From Onchocerca lupi (taxonomy: Eukaryota > Nematoda > Chromadorea > Rhabditida > Onchocercidae), in the NCBI GenBank assembly GCA_028564675.1, contig JAOVVO010000192.1, positions 55,487 through 119,486 on the forward strand: a stretch of DNA of 64,000 nt, written 5' to 3'. The translations under genes and the position numbers were made by a program. The number at the start of each line of letters is the position of its first letter. Within the stretch, counting starts at the first letter, position 1. Below are positions 49,901-62,515 of the stretch, piece after piece. Under the pieces are notes generated by a model that was not told where the DNA came from, did not search any database, and was given only the letters and a program-made list of their open reading frames with translations.

Positions 49901-52900
49901 AATTTGAAACAGCTAGTGGTTAGGCTATCAGTATAACATCTCTGCAACTCTCCATAAAATATAAGCACATATAAAGAAATAGAAGAAAAATTGACCAGGT
50001 GGTAAAACAGGAGGAGGTGGAGGTGGAGGTGGCGCACTTCCAGATGAAGTGCTGTTGGAACTGACTTGTTTTATCGATGTTGGTGGCTTTGTACCCTTAA
50101 AAGAAAGAGTAAATTCCGATTTACAAGTTTCTTAATGATAAACATTTATTAATCATAACCATTACAGAATTATACCTTATTAATTTCAGCTTATCTATTC
50201 CTATTCAGTTTTTCTAGTTTTCTGAATTTCTTGCTTTGTTTAAATGACCGTTCTATCAATCTAATTTTTCATAGAATTTTCCTCTTTGCTGTACAAAAAG
50301 AAATCCTTCATACCAATAACATAATATAAAGAAATTCAAATCGAAGTTTCAGTATTTAAAAATTAATTTATTCTTCATAAAAAGTATCTCAAATTAATAC
50401 ACCCCCTTTTAATAATTATCTTCTTTCACTCATCAGATTTGAGCAAATTTGATATAGTGTGAACAAAAAAATTATGAGCGAGAAAATTACGAGACGATGC
50501 ATCAGAGCAATTTCAAAATACTAAAATCATCTCACCGGACAGCTATTCCATACAAGACCCGTCGTATGCACTTGGCGTACATATTTTTGTAGAGCATTCA
50601 AAACATCTGACCATGACTTCGCCCATTCGGTATGCATCTATAAAGAATATCAAATAATTCCGGAAAATCTCATCACCATCTTGCTAATAGACAGGAATTT
50701 TCAATCGATGCACTTACGACTACAATAATCATAGAAAAAAAAATTAAAAAGATCTTTAACTCCTTTGACTAAAAGAATGAAAATAATTTAAAATACTGAA
50801 ATTAGCTTTTCAAATAAAACGAGATAAAATATATTACTATATACTTTGATTCTACTCAGTGACAATGTACCTTATCATCTTTATGTTCCTTCAGGACACG
50901 ATTCACAAAGAACATCGATGCTTCAGACATATCCTTGATAAATGGTGCAGGTGTTGGTTTCTGTAATTTATAGAATTATTTTAATGAAAGGTTAACGAAG
51001 TGCATGAGAAATGCCATGAATTTCTTTTCCCCTTTTTACACTAATATATCCCTTTCTTTTCCACTAATAAATAAAAATCTGAGTATAAGAAAAGTCTCTT
51101 TCAAGATCTGGCATACAACCAGGAAAGTAATCGAAACTTAAAGAGACCTCAAAAATCTTACAACAGTAAGCCATCCAAGGGCTTGAATCCCCTCACTTGC
51201 AGCTGAAATATGATTGAAAAACGGTGTATTTCTTTTGGATTCTTTGAATGTTGACAAATCTTCCATCAATTTAACCAAAGGCTGAAGCTTTGCTTGAAGC
51301 TCGTTAGCTGATAGCTCTTTTTGGCCGGCAGCTAACCAAATAAAATCACGCTGCTCTGCGAAAAGTGTCGACAATTTGTTACCCTAAAAGTGCATATGTT
51401 ATCTCATGAAGATTTCTAGATAAAAAGCATTTCCTTTCCTCCACTGGATCTACTCCTATTCTTTGAAAAAAAAAAAAAAGTATAACATAATGTATGTCAA
51501 TCAAAACCTTCCATATTATCATCATCACTATTCAACAACTTTCCTCTTTCCTCTTCATAACATATGTTTGATCAGATAACAAAATAGAAAGCAACACAAA
51601 AGTAAAGAGAAAAATGCTTCTGAACACATACCACTGTTTCCAGATCACCACCAATATCAGTACTTAACCTTAGCAATCTTTGAAGAGGCTCATCAACTGC
51701 ATCATCATACTGCACAACAGATGGTGGAGTTTCAGCTGAAGCTAAAATTTCCATAAAATATTAATGAAAACATGTGCACAACAGATACAATCTTTTATTA
51801 ATTGAAATGATAATTGAGAAAAATGTAATTACCATAATATAATGTCTCGTTTTATCAAGAACGTTTTCCCTTTAAATCTTCCTATAGAATAAATTTCATT
51901 TTTGTGAAATAAAGTATTAACTACCTCATTAACTGCTCAACTCCTCAAGCGTCTCTGGATGACGGATAATCACTGTCACAGTTTACAAATGAAAAGAAAA
52001 CACAAACTGACTGTATTGTAAGTACTTTTCAATAAGTAATCTTCCCCTTAGACAAAACAGAAGGCAAGCTTCATCACGAATGTAAAGATTTATTGTTTTC
52101 ACTAGTTATTTTTCGAAAATTTGGAAAAATTTTTTCTTTTGATTGAGCAGTACGATTACGTTATGCTTCAATAAAAAAATTATTCATACATTATTGTGAG
52201 TCCTCAATGACCTTCATTCTTCTTTTAAGCTTTGAATAAGTATGCTTTTTTAGTGTTGTTCATTTCGTCAAACTAATTGCTTCAGATTAAAGAAAAAGAA
52301 GGCAAAATTATTCCGATGTTTGAAATATTCTTTCTATGCACTAAAAATTCCTTAATATCCAAGAACGTAAAATGAAACATCTGCGAAACGGGGCTTTCGG
52401 CATCGTCATTATATCATTTTTCATCATTTCAATCATATATATCATTCGCTAATCAAAATTAAAATTAAAGATGAAAATCAGGAAAATTAAATCATCATAA
52501 ATTAATGTATAGAAGGAATTTGAACAAAAAAAAGAAAAAAAAAAATCTGAATGGAAGAAAACAGCACGTCGTAGCGCTTTAAAAAAATGATTATAAGAAA
52601 GATTATCACCTCAGAATTTCTCATCGAAAAACCTTTTGATAAGATATAATCACTTTAAATATTACTTACTTTTATATTCTTTAGATTCATTCTTTGTAAA
52701 AGTAATATTATCTGTGTCACATTGAAATGCAACTTTTTTTGGTGTTTTCATTCCCAAATCATTTGCTGATCGGATGCTATTTCCATCTTTCATTAAAATT
52801 CCCGGTGGACTGGCTGTATTTTGAGTTTTCCTGCTACCACTAATAGATGCTGTATCATCGACAGGAAACGGATTATTGAGGCGTCGTGGTGTGGCAAAAT

Positions 52901-55900
52901 TGACAAGAGAATTATAATCTTTTTCCAAAATAGCAATATCTTGAGAAACAGTTGGTTGTTCCTGTAATACAGCTATTTCTTTCCGCATTTCAGGACTTTC
53001 ATCGCCAATTGCTGTAATTGCTGGTTTACTGATTACAAGTACTGTCGGCTTTGCTTGCATGTATTTTTTATTCGCTTCAATAATCGAACATGTTTTCTGT
53101 TCTAACAATTTTCCAGCGTTACCTGTTGACTCGGTATTTTTTATTATGGTCCCATCGTTAATCCCTGAAATTTGTATGTCTTCCAGTTTAGCATGAGATA
53201 TTCCTTCCTCAGTCTCATGCGTCTTAATTATTGTCTTCGTCATTTTCTCTGAAAGTGAACTATCCTGTTTAGCTTCCGTTTCCACAGAGATAGCCATTGG
53301 CGGTGACTCCGTCCGAGCAGTGTTACTGGTTCGGAATATACTACGTACATGTTCTACATTAAATGGCTTTGCTGATGGTACCGGCGGTGATCTTTCGATA
53401 CCAAGCACATTATGAAATTGTTGAACACCCTTTTCGAAAAAATTTTTCATTTGCCGCAGTGAGGGAGACTGTTTCGGTTGTTCATTAAGAGGAAGTGGTG
53501 AAAAAGCGCCTGTAATAGATTCCGTTGCTGCCCTGCTAACTAAAATATCGGCTTTTTTTCGAAATTTCGGATCTTGCTCCAGTTCAGCCCGAACTCCCTT
53601 GGCAACATTAAACATTGCTATATTCTCTGGTAAATCGCTGCCATTAATTTTTAACAAACTTGGATCCGATGTACGCCTTTTAAATGGTCCCATTTTTAGT
53701 GGTGCAACATGATGTAATGTTGCATAGTTCTTGCGCCTTTCCAATTGTTGATAAGCAACTGGCTTCTGTTGTTGTTGCTGTTCATTTGAAGGAACTTGAG
53801 AGATATTAAACTTATCAGGATTTCTAACCCGTGCTTCAGAAAAACCTCCGTGTTCATCTGTAGGCTGTACACTGGCATATCCACCAGTTCTGTAAATGGG
53901 TACCGGTTGTGACTCAATTACTAACGACTTTGGAACATGTTCAGTAAAGGGTACTGCTGAACCTGAACGGAATCGATTGCCTTGGTTACTGGTAATTGAC
54001 CGATGATATTCTTTGTGATATTGACTAAGATTCTGTAAATCCTGTTTTGCTTGAGATTCTCGAGATTGTGTTTGACGTACCCAAGATAGTGGCTGACTAA
54101 TATTTCGATGCTGAACCTCGAATATATTGCTCTTCAATATTGGAATATGTACTTCTGGCTGGAAAATGTTCAAATTATGAACAGAAGTTCCGCCTAAATC
54201 AGCTGAATCATGTAAGGATGTTGTCTTGCGTTTCTCATAATTTTTTGAAACCAATCCGGATGTTTCAGCTGAACTGACAATATTTGATCGATCGCCTTCT
54301 ACATTCTTGATAACCTCAATAAAACGTGATTCTTCAGAAATTCTCGTTTGTTCGGAATTGGTATTGCTAATATAAGTATGATCTGTTGGTGATCTAAGTG
54401 GACTAAAATGGCTATCCTCATAAACAGATGCAAAACTCGTTGGTGGAGCACTTGCACGTCCACTTTTCGCGCCTGGTGCTTGTAAATTAGTCATACTAGA
54501 TGATGAATATATATTATTACTCATCGAACGATATGATGTAGAATGTTGTCCAAACGGTCTTGGACTCTGGAAGAACATTTTCTCTACTTGTTTCTCTTTT
54601 TTACAAGAAATCAAAATAGGAAGAATCAAGCAAAAGCAAAAAAGTTCCTTTCAGAGAAAAGTAACGTAAATATAACGAAATCGGTCACAGCCTATAAAAT
54701 TTAATCCAAACTGGAAAATGCGCCATTATCAAATAAACAGTCGTTCGAAAAACTTCAGACAACCTTCTCAATACAATTGACGATTTAACGGCAGTTTCTT
54801 AATCTCGGCTTCCGGTAATATTGTTTCGGATCACATAACCAAACTAAAAAAAGCAAGCATATGAACGATAAATCATTAGGAACTATTAAAGTGCTAATTG
54901 CCAGCAATCGTTAGAAATCATTAAATTGCTAATTCCCAATAAAATGTGAGAACTGCCATATGAGAAAGAATAAAAAAACAAAGAGCAGTAAATATCCTGC
55001 CATCCTAAATAACTCAGTAAGAAGCAGTGGTATCAACCAGTTTTATCAGTTGAGTCTCTAATTGTTTTGCAACCCAACCGATAAAATCAGGAACACAGTT
55101 AAATATAGCTTCAAAAATTTGAAGCAAGTTAACAGACCTTATCACCGGCTGAATAGCTATAGTAAATCTGAAAAACGGATAATCCTTATCAATTAAGTTT
55201 CGTGATTTTTTCATAGAAAATTTATTTATATCATTATTTAACATATAGCCACATCTGCTATCATAAATGTAAAATATGAATCATAGATTAACATCGATAA
55301 ATTTCATTAATTTGATGAAAAATGAAGTGAAAGATGCTTTTAAACGTTTACCTTTAATTTCCCTACTTGTGACCAATCACCTGCAATCTTATGTGCGAAA
55401 ATCCTTAGATATTTAACAAGGGTTTGGAAAGAGAAGGATTACCATATGATGGAATACTAAAATTATCATCAAAGAAAATTTTCATAAAGCAAAACTAAAA
55501 TTTCCGAAAGAGATCTATTCCACTAAGCAACTGCTCCATAGGGTTCAAAAAGTTTGTAGCATTGAACGAACTGTTCACTTTTTTCTCTCTTCTTCAAACT
55601 CGAAAACCAACTGATATTTCTTCAAAGCTGTAACTAAGAAAGGGAGAAAAACAAATGTTATAAAATTTTATAGAGGTTCAAAACAGATTAAGCTGATCGA
55701 AAATCTGAGGAAGAAAAGATAAAATAAATCTTATTAACTGATAAAACGATTTTTCGGAAAATTGAAAAATTATTGCGAAAATTGGTATTAACTTATGTTT
55801 TTACCTGAAGATAATTTCATGCAATATTTGAAAATGAAAAAATTTTCCATCGATAAAGGAGTATAAAAAATTTTTTAATCTCGAAAATCGGACGGAATAA

Positions 55901-57764
55901 TGCTTCAAAATATTTCACAAAATATGTTCGAAATACAGTCAGATACTATAGTTCTGACATCTTTCTTCAATTATCTTCTGATCTTCCTGAATGTTTCGTT
56001 AAATTTCTCATAAACAAAGGAAATATTTCAATAAATAAAAAAAGTACTGAAATGTCTGGATTAATTGACTGGAGAAACTTGAACAAAACGATGGTTAAGC
56101 TTATGACTGTTGACCGAAAGCACTGCTAGAGCAGTTTCAGTAGCAGTTGTGGTTAGTGCTGCTATAGCTCTAAGTCAGTGCTCTAGATAGATTAAAAGAG
56201 GATGAAAAAAAAAGAGGTAGAATAAGAATTATGGATTTAGAACCTTAGGGTGAGAACAACTTTATTCTTGCTTTCTATAAGAACATTTTGATCATCTTCA
56301 TTGGCATTCATTACAGTTGTTCGCTTTATAAAATGTATACTCTCATCGACAGCAAACTGAAACTAATATCATTATCATCATCCGGATTACTTCATTCTCT
56401 GATTCCGACCATTCATATGCGCTAATTCAAGAGACAATTAACAAAAAGATTCTAAAACATTTTAAAATCTTCCTTGTTATACATGCATTCAGATATAAAT
56501 ACACACACCTATACATTATAGCATACAAAACACCAGACATCAGCGTAGGCAATCTTTCATTTAAACACGCATTATTCTCACGATATCGAGACAAGATATA
56601 CCTTGTACGAGTTCCATTTCATATTCCAACTAATATAAAAACGCTGATAAAATCGAGATTTATTAAAACTCATAAAAAATCAATTCGAATCAATTTGAAG
56701 CGTTTAATCTAATTTAAGATATGAATAAGTTCAAAAAACCTTATATTTTTGATTGCTGTGGTATGGCACTGAAAAATCGAAAAAAAAAACCTATTTAATT
56801 TCATTTATTAACCTCACAGAGCAATCCTATCAAAAATCTCCCAAATTAATCCTGGATAAGTTTTAAGTCCAAACTTATCGTCTTTTAAAATTAACCTGGA
56901 AATTTAAGTATGCTAACGAAATCAGGACGCCAGATCAGAAAGAGTGCTAGTCATAGAAAGAATAAAATTAAGCATTAAATCTTCCTAATATATTACATTT
57001 ACAAGAAGTTATTGATTACATTATGACTATAATCTATAATTCTAAACCATCCCTTAAAATTCTAATCTATTTTATACCTTACTGAGAAATCCATTCTTCA
57101 GCCATTAATACATGATCGTCAACTAATAACACTTGAAAAATATGTTTCCAGGAAGATAAACTGATATCTAGAGATGTAAAGATCATATCTAATCATTTGC
57201 GTGCACATCTGTAGAACTTTCCTACCATGAATTTAAAAAATCTCTACTCCTAAAATGCCATACTAATATCTCTGTCTAATCCAGCCACACTCCTGCCATG
57301 TGATCAGAATGAAGAAGCATAAACATCATTTTTTATATTCTCGGCGACAATATATTTTCTGGAAAGTTAGATAAAAAAAAAAAAAAAAAAAAAAAAAGGA
57401 CATAATTATTATTTAAGATAAAATAAGTGACATTTATTTACAAATACTGCTTACATTAAAAACATAAGTTTTGGTTATATATTACTTCTGCTATCTACCT
57501 TAACTCTATTCTAATTAATACCTGAATAATTTGAAAAGGAAAGTCTGGATCAAAGAGATAAACTGATTTTGATCAAATAGGCAGCATAAAAAGCGAGAAC
57601 ATTATAATTTCAAGCTTACAAGCAACGGTCGGTGGTGGTGTACTATTCCTGATAGGTTTCGGTGCCAGCATTGGTTTTTGAGCACCCAATGCTTCTAAAC
57701 GTAATGTTGCTGTCTCAAGTCGTTGCACCAATTTTTCCAAATTATACGCTGCGTTCGTATTCAT
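46954..57764 (-). CDS. cas-1: adenylyl cyclase-associated protein (actin regulator), standard isoform
   Basis: Twelve minus-strand exons join in phase to 498 residues: 57764-57620, 51741-51632, 51383-51162, 50960-50871, 50637-50536, 50095-49996, 49547-49387, 48826-48695, 48586-48494, 48149-48036, 47747-47601 and 47034-46954 (stop). CAP recycles actin monomers with cofilin and promotes pointed-end turnover. Domains in order: the N-terminal coiled coil (NLEKLVQRLETATLRLEAL), the helical folded domain (NHISAASEGIQALGWLTV, FFVNRVLKEHKDD, WSDVLNALQKYVRQVHTTGL), a run of eight prolines, a WH2-type region (AALFAEINAGEEITKRLKKV, HKNPALRSQ) and the beta-helical CARP domain. The CARP domain shows KTDGCQVYLSKNA, KSSEMNVLVPG and FAVPEQFKTVYDG. 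The start ATG is 42 bases inside an acceptor (57807-57808); the frame is open back to it. The first intron, about 5.9 kb, contains an alternative first exon. Confidence 0.93.
52670..54578 (-). CDS. cas-1: alternative first coding exon of CAP, 636 novel residues
   Basis: One uninterrupted minus-strand frame runs from ATG (54578-54576) to a strong donor, TATAAAA|GTAAGTAA, at 52670/52669. The exon ends in phase 1 exactly like the coiled-coil exon (57764-57620). It therefore splices in frame to 51741 and gives a 1086-residue CAP lacking the N-terminal coiled coil. The 636 residues are Ser/Thr/Pro/Gln/Asn-rich with a QQQQQ stretch, and are probably disordered. I do not recognise a domain. Visible short motifs are RRTSDP near residue 300 (Arg-x-x-Ser-x-Pro, 14-3-3/basophilic-kinase type), GILMK near 593 and KKVAF near 614 (RVxF-type PP1 docking). 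Codon phase stays open for 1.9 kb in AT-rich DNA, which is strong evidence of coding. The first ATG is chosen; the frame extends 17 codons upstream without another ATG. The alternative is an independent gene that happens to end in the intron, but then its stop would lie only six bases past a perfect donor. Confidence 0.8.
55014..55164 (-). other. possible small exon or gene remnant in the CAP intron
   Basis: After a good acceptor (GTTTTTCAG) the minus strand reads FTIAIQPVIRSVNLLQIFEA, then NCVPDFIGWVAKQLETQL and a short tail to TGA, 49 residues with amphipathic, protein-like composition. Other splice-bounded pieces lie upstream on the same strand: about 55370-55398 (DWSQVGKLK before GTAAAC) and about 55630-55580 (LKKYQLVFEFEEERKK after TTACAG). 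I could not join them into one phase-consistent gene. It may be a nested gene, a decayed gene or chance. Confidence 0.25.
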
Positions 57765-59126
57765 CGTTATTTGCTGTTCTTTATTATGCACATATAATTC
57801 ACCTGCCTGCAATGAAATATAAATTCGTGTAATATCTGCAGCGTGTAAAATGTTGACATAAACAATAAGAGGAAAAATTTGAAAGCTATCAGTTTACATC
57901 GAAAAAGGCTGAAAAAAAAAAAAACTATATGAAAAAACTAATTATTTTACGAAAAAAATCAAAAAAAAAAAAAACACGAAAAACTGTAAAATTACGAAAA
58001 AAAACTGTTAGTGCAAGTAAAAAAATTCGCAAAATTTATATGAAAAAAGCTTGAACTTATTTTAAAAAAAGAAATAGGATTTTTTAATGCAAGAAATCGA
58101 AAAATTGAAAAAAAAAGAGAAATGAAAACGCAATTGTTCGTTCAAAAGAATTTGAAAAAATTTAATGTGAGAAAGATATAAACGTGATCGACAGAAATAC
58201 TAATTTAAGTAAATATTCTGAAAAGAAATTTGAGTAACGCATAAATAACATTTAATGAGTTCTTCAATTCATATAAAAGTATCTATCATTTGTTCAAATT
58301 CTAGGCATAGAGAAAATAGATGTATAGAAGCACAATTCAGGAGATGATATAATCCCAAAATTTAATTCCAATTTCTGATTTTTTTTTTCTAATTAAATGG
58401 AAGAAACATTTAAAAAATACAGCCCATGAGTCATCATCTTGTGAAAATTTATATCTCATTTTTATATTTCAATTAATTATTCGAAAATTGTGATATTCTA
58501 CTACGACTATTCATTGTAAGGTATAATAAGTCTTTCTGTTACTTTTTCACTAATTGAACAATATTATGTACTATGAAATAATGGAAAATTTTAAAAACTT
58601 CTGATCGATACGAAAGAATGGGAAAATTAAAATAGAATATCATCTAATTAATCAAGTGATTAACGAAAAAATAAGCATAAACTGAATAAATATAAACGCT
58701 CTATCAATTCCATTATCAACTATTTCCAATTCGTTTTTAACTCGTTAATATTAACGCATTTCTAATATTTCGATATAAAATTATTAGCATCATCTTGAAA
58801 CTATACGACTCTCATCTTATGATTAATTGTTGAAAGATATTTCTATCACTGTTGGCAAAATATCCTGATATCCTATGCTTTATCCGACAGTCAGAATATG
58901 GTAAAAATCTAAAATGACTTTTTCATATCATTAAAAAAATAATTAACAATATTGATCATCAATCATCGGATATTTTCAGTAGACTAATTGCATACTTACA
59001 ATTTTCTTAATATATTCGAATTCAAATGATCAGTGAATATCTCATTTACTGAACGAATAAATAATTATATTAAAATTACTAAAATAAATCCATTGTTCAA
59101 TTTAAAAGTTTTTTTACGGTTATTAG

Positions 59127-59178
59127 TCTTAAAACTATTGATCCGATTGTTGGATTTAAAACTATTGATCCAATTACA
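59127..59178. repeat. 29-bp tandem repeat, two copies
   Basis: TTAAAACTATTGATCC followed by GATTGTTGGATT recurs immediately as TTAAAACTATTGATCC followed by AATTAC. The TTGGATTTAAAA word recurs again at about 59253 and 59307. Confidence 0.6.
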
Positions 59179-59226
59179 AGCAACGATGACCCAGCAAAGC
59201 AAATTAGAAAAATAATGAGAACTAGG

Positions 59227-59264
59227 TTTAAATCCAACAAACAAGTCCGTTTGTTGGATTTAAA
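59227..59264. repeat. perfect 16-bp stem palindrome
   Basis: TTTAAATCCAACAAAC, six-base spacer, GTTTGTTGGATTTAAA. The right arm shares TTGGATTTAAA with the neighbouring tandem repeat, so the palindrome probably arose by inverted duplication of that unit. Confidence 0.85.
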
Positions 59265-59586
59265 AAGCATAGATAAAATCATCGAATTTGAAAAATAAAT
59301 TCAACTGTTGGATTTAAAAAATAGATTTAATAATTAGGTTTCATTAAATAACTAGAAATGAGAAACTACTGATCCAGGGGAAATCAAAGAAACTAAAATG
59401 AAGAAGTAATGGTGGATGAGTCATACGCCATCTAATCTAATGGTTGTTAGATGACAAATGTTGATGAAGTGATAGACATCTACTGGTTGGTACTGCCTGA
59501 TAGATAAATCGGATAGATGGATGATTGTAAACTCAGAGGAACAGAGATCGTTCGTTTCGTTGATTCATTGATATTTCTGTGCAATG

Positions 59587-59651
59587 TATATGTATATGTG
59601 TGGGTGTCTGCGTGGGTGTATGAGTGGATGTGTGTGGGTGTATAAATGTGG
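59587..59651 (+). repeat. GT-rich, G-tract-bearing patch
   Basis: About 65 bases made almost entirely of T and G on the plus strand, with three GGG tracts and several GTGTG units (GTGTGGGTGTCTGCGTGGGT and so on). It stands out in AT-rich surroundings. It is a degenerate (GTGG)/(GT) simple repeat. Confidence 0.7.
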
Positions 59652-59815
59652 TATCATCCATTTCAAGAGGTTCTTTTCTCTTTCAAATAGTCTTCAATCG
59701 AAATTATTCAATATGATATGAGAAGTAATGAAAGTTACAAATTCATTGAGGAAACTATTTTTAAAAATTTTATTATTGATTATTAAAAGAATTTGAATTA
59801 TTAAATTGTTCAAAA

Positions 59816-60054
59816 CTAGCTGGACCAACACGCTTGGCATGGCCAGTTTCACCTAACCTATACAAATAAAAATGTAAATTTTCATTTGTTTAAAATCTTA
59901 AATCTGCGAAAGTCCTTAAATACGCGCCTTATCTATATAAAAACACGGCCTATTCGAATGCAACGTTATATCAAAATTTCAAAATCAATCGGTGAAGAAT
60001 TTGAGATGTTGTGTGACAAACAACAATGAACATTTACATTTTTATTTATATAGA
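59816..60054 (-). mobile_element. non-autonomous Helitron-like element, copy 2 (239 bp)
   Basis: Same termini as copy 1 on the minus strand: A|TCTATATAAATAAAAATG ... TTGGTCCAGCTAG|T. It shares with copy 1 the inner words GCGCCTTATC, AAACACG, TATTCGAATGCAACGTT and CAAAATTTC, in the same order. It lacks the extra internal duplication and is therefore the better guide to the family consensus. The inverted subterminal repeat (AATGTAAATGTTCATT type against AATGAAAATTTACATT) is clear here. Confidence 0.75.
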
Positions 60055-62515
60055 TGGAATTTGATTAGAAAAAAAGTATTAACATTAGAAAAAGATTTTG
60101 TATTAGCATACTGAGTAACTTTTGGCTGGTGAAGAACGTTACTTTTATTTTATTGTTTAAAATTAATCGAATGGAAATTGATTTTATCAGATTAGAGGTA
60201 AGAAGTATGAACAAAATAAGCTAGATTGTACTATAATTCAGTATATTCAGTGAAACAATTACGAAAAATAATAATATTAAGTTTATTAAATTCAAAGAAG
60301 ATTTTGAAGTAATTTGATTTCTTAGCTAAATACGAATTTGCTTCATGTAAAATTGATCAAACATGAGTTTAAAAAAAGCGAAATTTTATCGTTCTAAGAA
60401 CAAAAAAAGAAAAAAATATGCTTGAAAATGAAGCATACGAATGTAATGTATATACAGAAACGTGTTCCATACGTGAGGTTGGATTTTAGTTAAATTGGCT
60501 GACAAATAAATGAAGATTTATGCCCACATAAATACTATAATCGATATTTCTTCATATATTGAATATCATGTAAGTGTAACAGATGAATTAATGATCAAAA
60601 CCTTTCAATCATAAAATAATTCTGAAATGGTAAAAAGTTTTCGGAATACTAATTATTTGAAATAAGCGAAATAAAATAGGAAATAACTCTAAGTAAAAAA
60701 AAAAAGTGAAGAAAAAAGTCTAATGAAAGTCCTTAATGAATATTTGTATTTTCTATAAATTCATGTGAATTTAAGGAAAAATGAATGAAAGTTTCCAGAT
60801 GAGCGATAAATAATAGTAATTGAAATCATTTACTTTTTTGCAAATCATCATTGCCGTAATAAAGCAGTAAAGCTGAAATTATGACATCTTAAAAAAAAAA
60901 AAAAAAATGGGAAGCAATGATCAATGAATGAGTGAATTCGATGATTGACTTAACAGGAATTTTCAGGTCAAAATTTTAAAAAAAAGAAAAAAGCTACAGT
61001 ATGATCATATATTGTTAGCCAAAAGTTCATTCATTAAAGATCGAGTTAAAAAGATTTTAACAATGGACAAGATGGATGCTAATTTCACCTTTCATTTATT
61101 ATACCAAATTTTCCTTGTTTTGCAGGCGATCATTTGAGAAATATGCCCGCAATATTAGCAAATCTAAAATGTAAGGAATAGTAATCGAAATATGAAAAAA
61201 TGTATGATAGTAAAGGAAATAAGAAAAGAAAAGATAAAATTAATTTTATAATTTTGCATTCCGAAAAACTATTGAATTTGAAGTAAAAGTGGAAGCCGTA
61301 TAGTTTAGCCAGAAAAGATGAGAAATGAAGATTTAGTTTTGAAAAATTCGATTCGATTGAAGTTTGCACAAAACATTAGGAACAAGAAGAAGCAGAACAC
61401 CTGACAAATGTCTGACATACAACTATCCAAATATTTTGTTTCTCATATCTTCTCGTTTTTTTTTTTTAGTTTTTTATTTTTTTTATTTGGTCAATGATCG
61501 ATTTAAAATATTAACTTCGAAAAATATACATTGCATGAAAATATTTCTTTGATTCAAATTGATTAAAAAGATGAAATAATATTTCAGAAAGAATGATAAA
61601 ATTAAAATACAATTATAAAATTCGACTTAGAAAAATGATATTAACTATTAACTTTTTGTTCAATAATTCTAGAATTTTAATTATTAAGTCGTTTTTCTAG
61701 TCGTTGTCAAAATTCCATTTAAAATGGATGTTTTTCTTAATTTATTGAAAAAAAAGCGAGAAACGACGTAATTTTTGTTCTTTTATTTCATTAATTTTTT
61801 CTTTTGTATTGTTTATTTAATCCTTATTTTTCAAAAATGATTTTAGGAAAATCGCGAGATGAGAGTTGTATTTTTAGACAATTAATCATAAAAAATTTCA
61901 AGAAATTTCTTCATCAAATTTCGAAGAAAAAATCTAAATCCAGAATAAAGCGTTGTATTTTCAGGTTAGTATTTATTAATTTCAATTTCTCTATTAAATT
62001 ACAAATTTTGCATAAATTTCTAACAATCGAATGAAATATATTTGCGACATATTTCTGCACGAAATTTGCATTGTAACAAGCAACTTTCTCTTCACTTAGC
62101 CAATTTTTTTAATTATTAAATTCTCAAAGGAATTTTACTTGGAGCATAATAACATCATTGCATATCATCCCGTACTGTTTTTAAACAATTTTTTTGAAAA
62201 ATTATCCGAGTTAAATTATTTGATAATTTAGGAGTCGCAAGTTTAAATATTATAATTAAGTATGTTTAGATATTATATTAGACGTAAATTTTTTTTTTCG
62301 TCGCAAATAATCAAACAACTTCAAAAGAGGAAAAAACCAAATAATTTAATTTTGTTATCTTGGGAGATGAAGAAAAATGTTTGGAAAAAATATTTTACAA
62401 TTAATAAGGAATACGATGTAATTATTTTTAATTGATTGATCATACCAGGTGAAGAATTAGTTCGGGCAATTAATTAATAATATGATGTCAGATTTATAAA
62501 ATAAAGATAATTTTA

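Noticed and set aside
61837..61965. Plus-strand basic frame ending at a GTTAGT donor
   Set aside because: Lys/Phe/Ile-rich, only one exon-like piece, and no partner exons found downstream.
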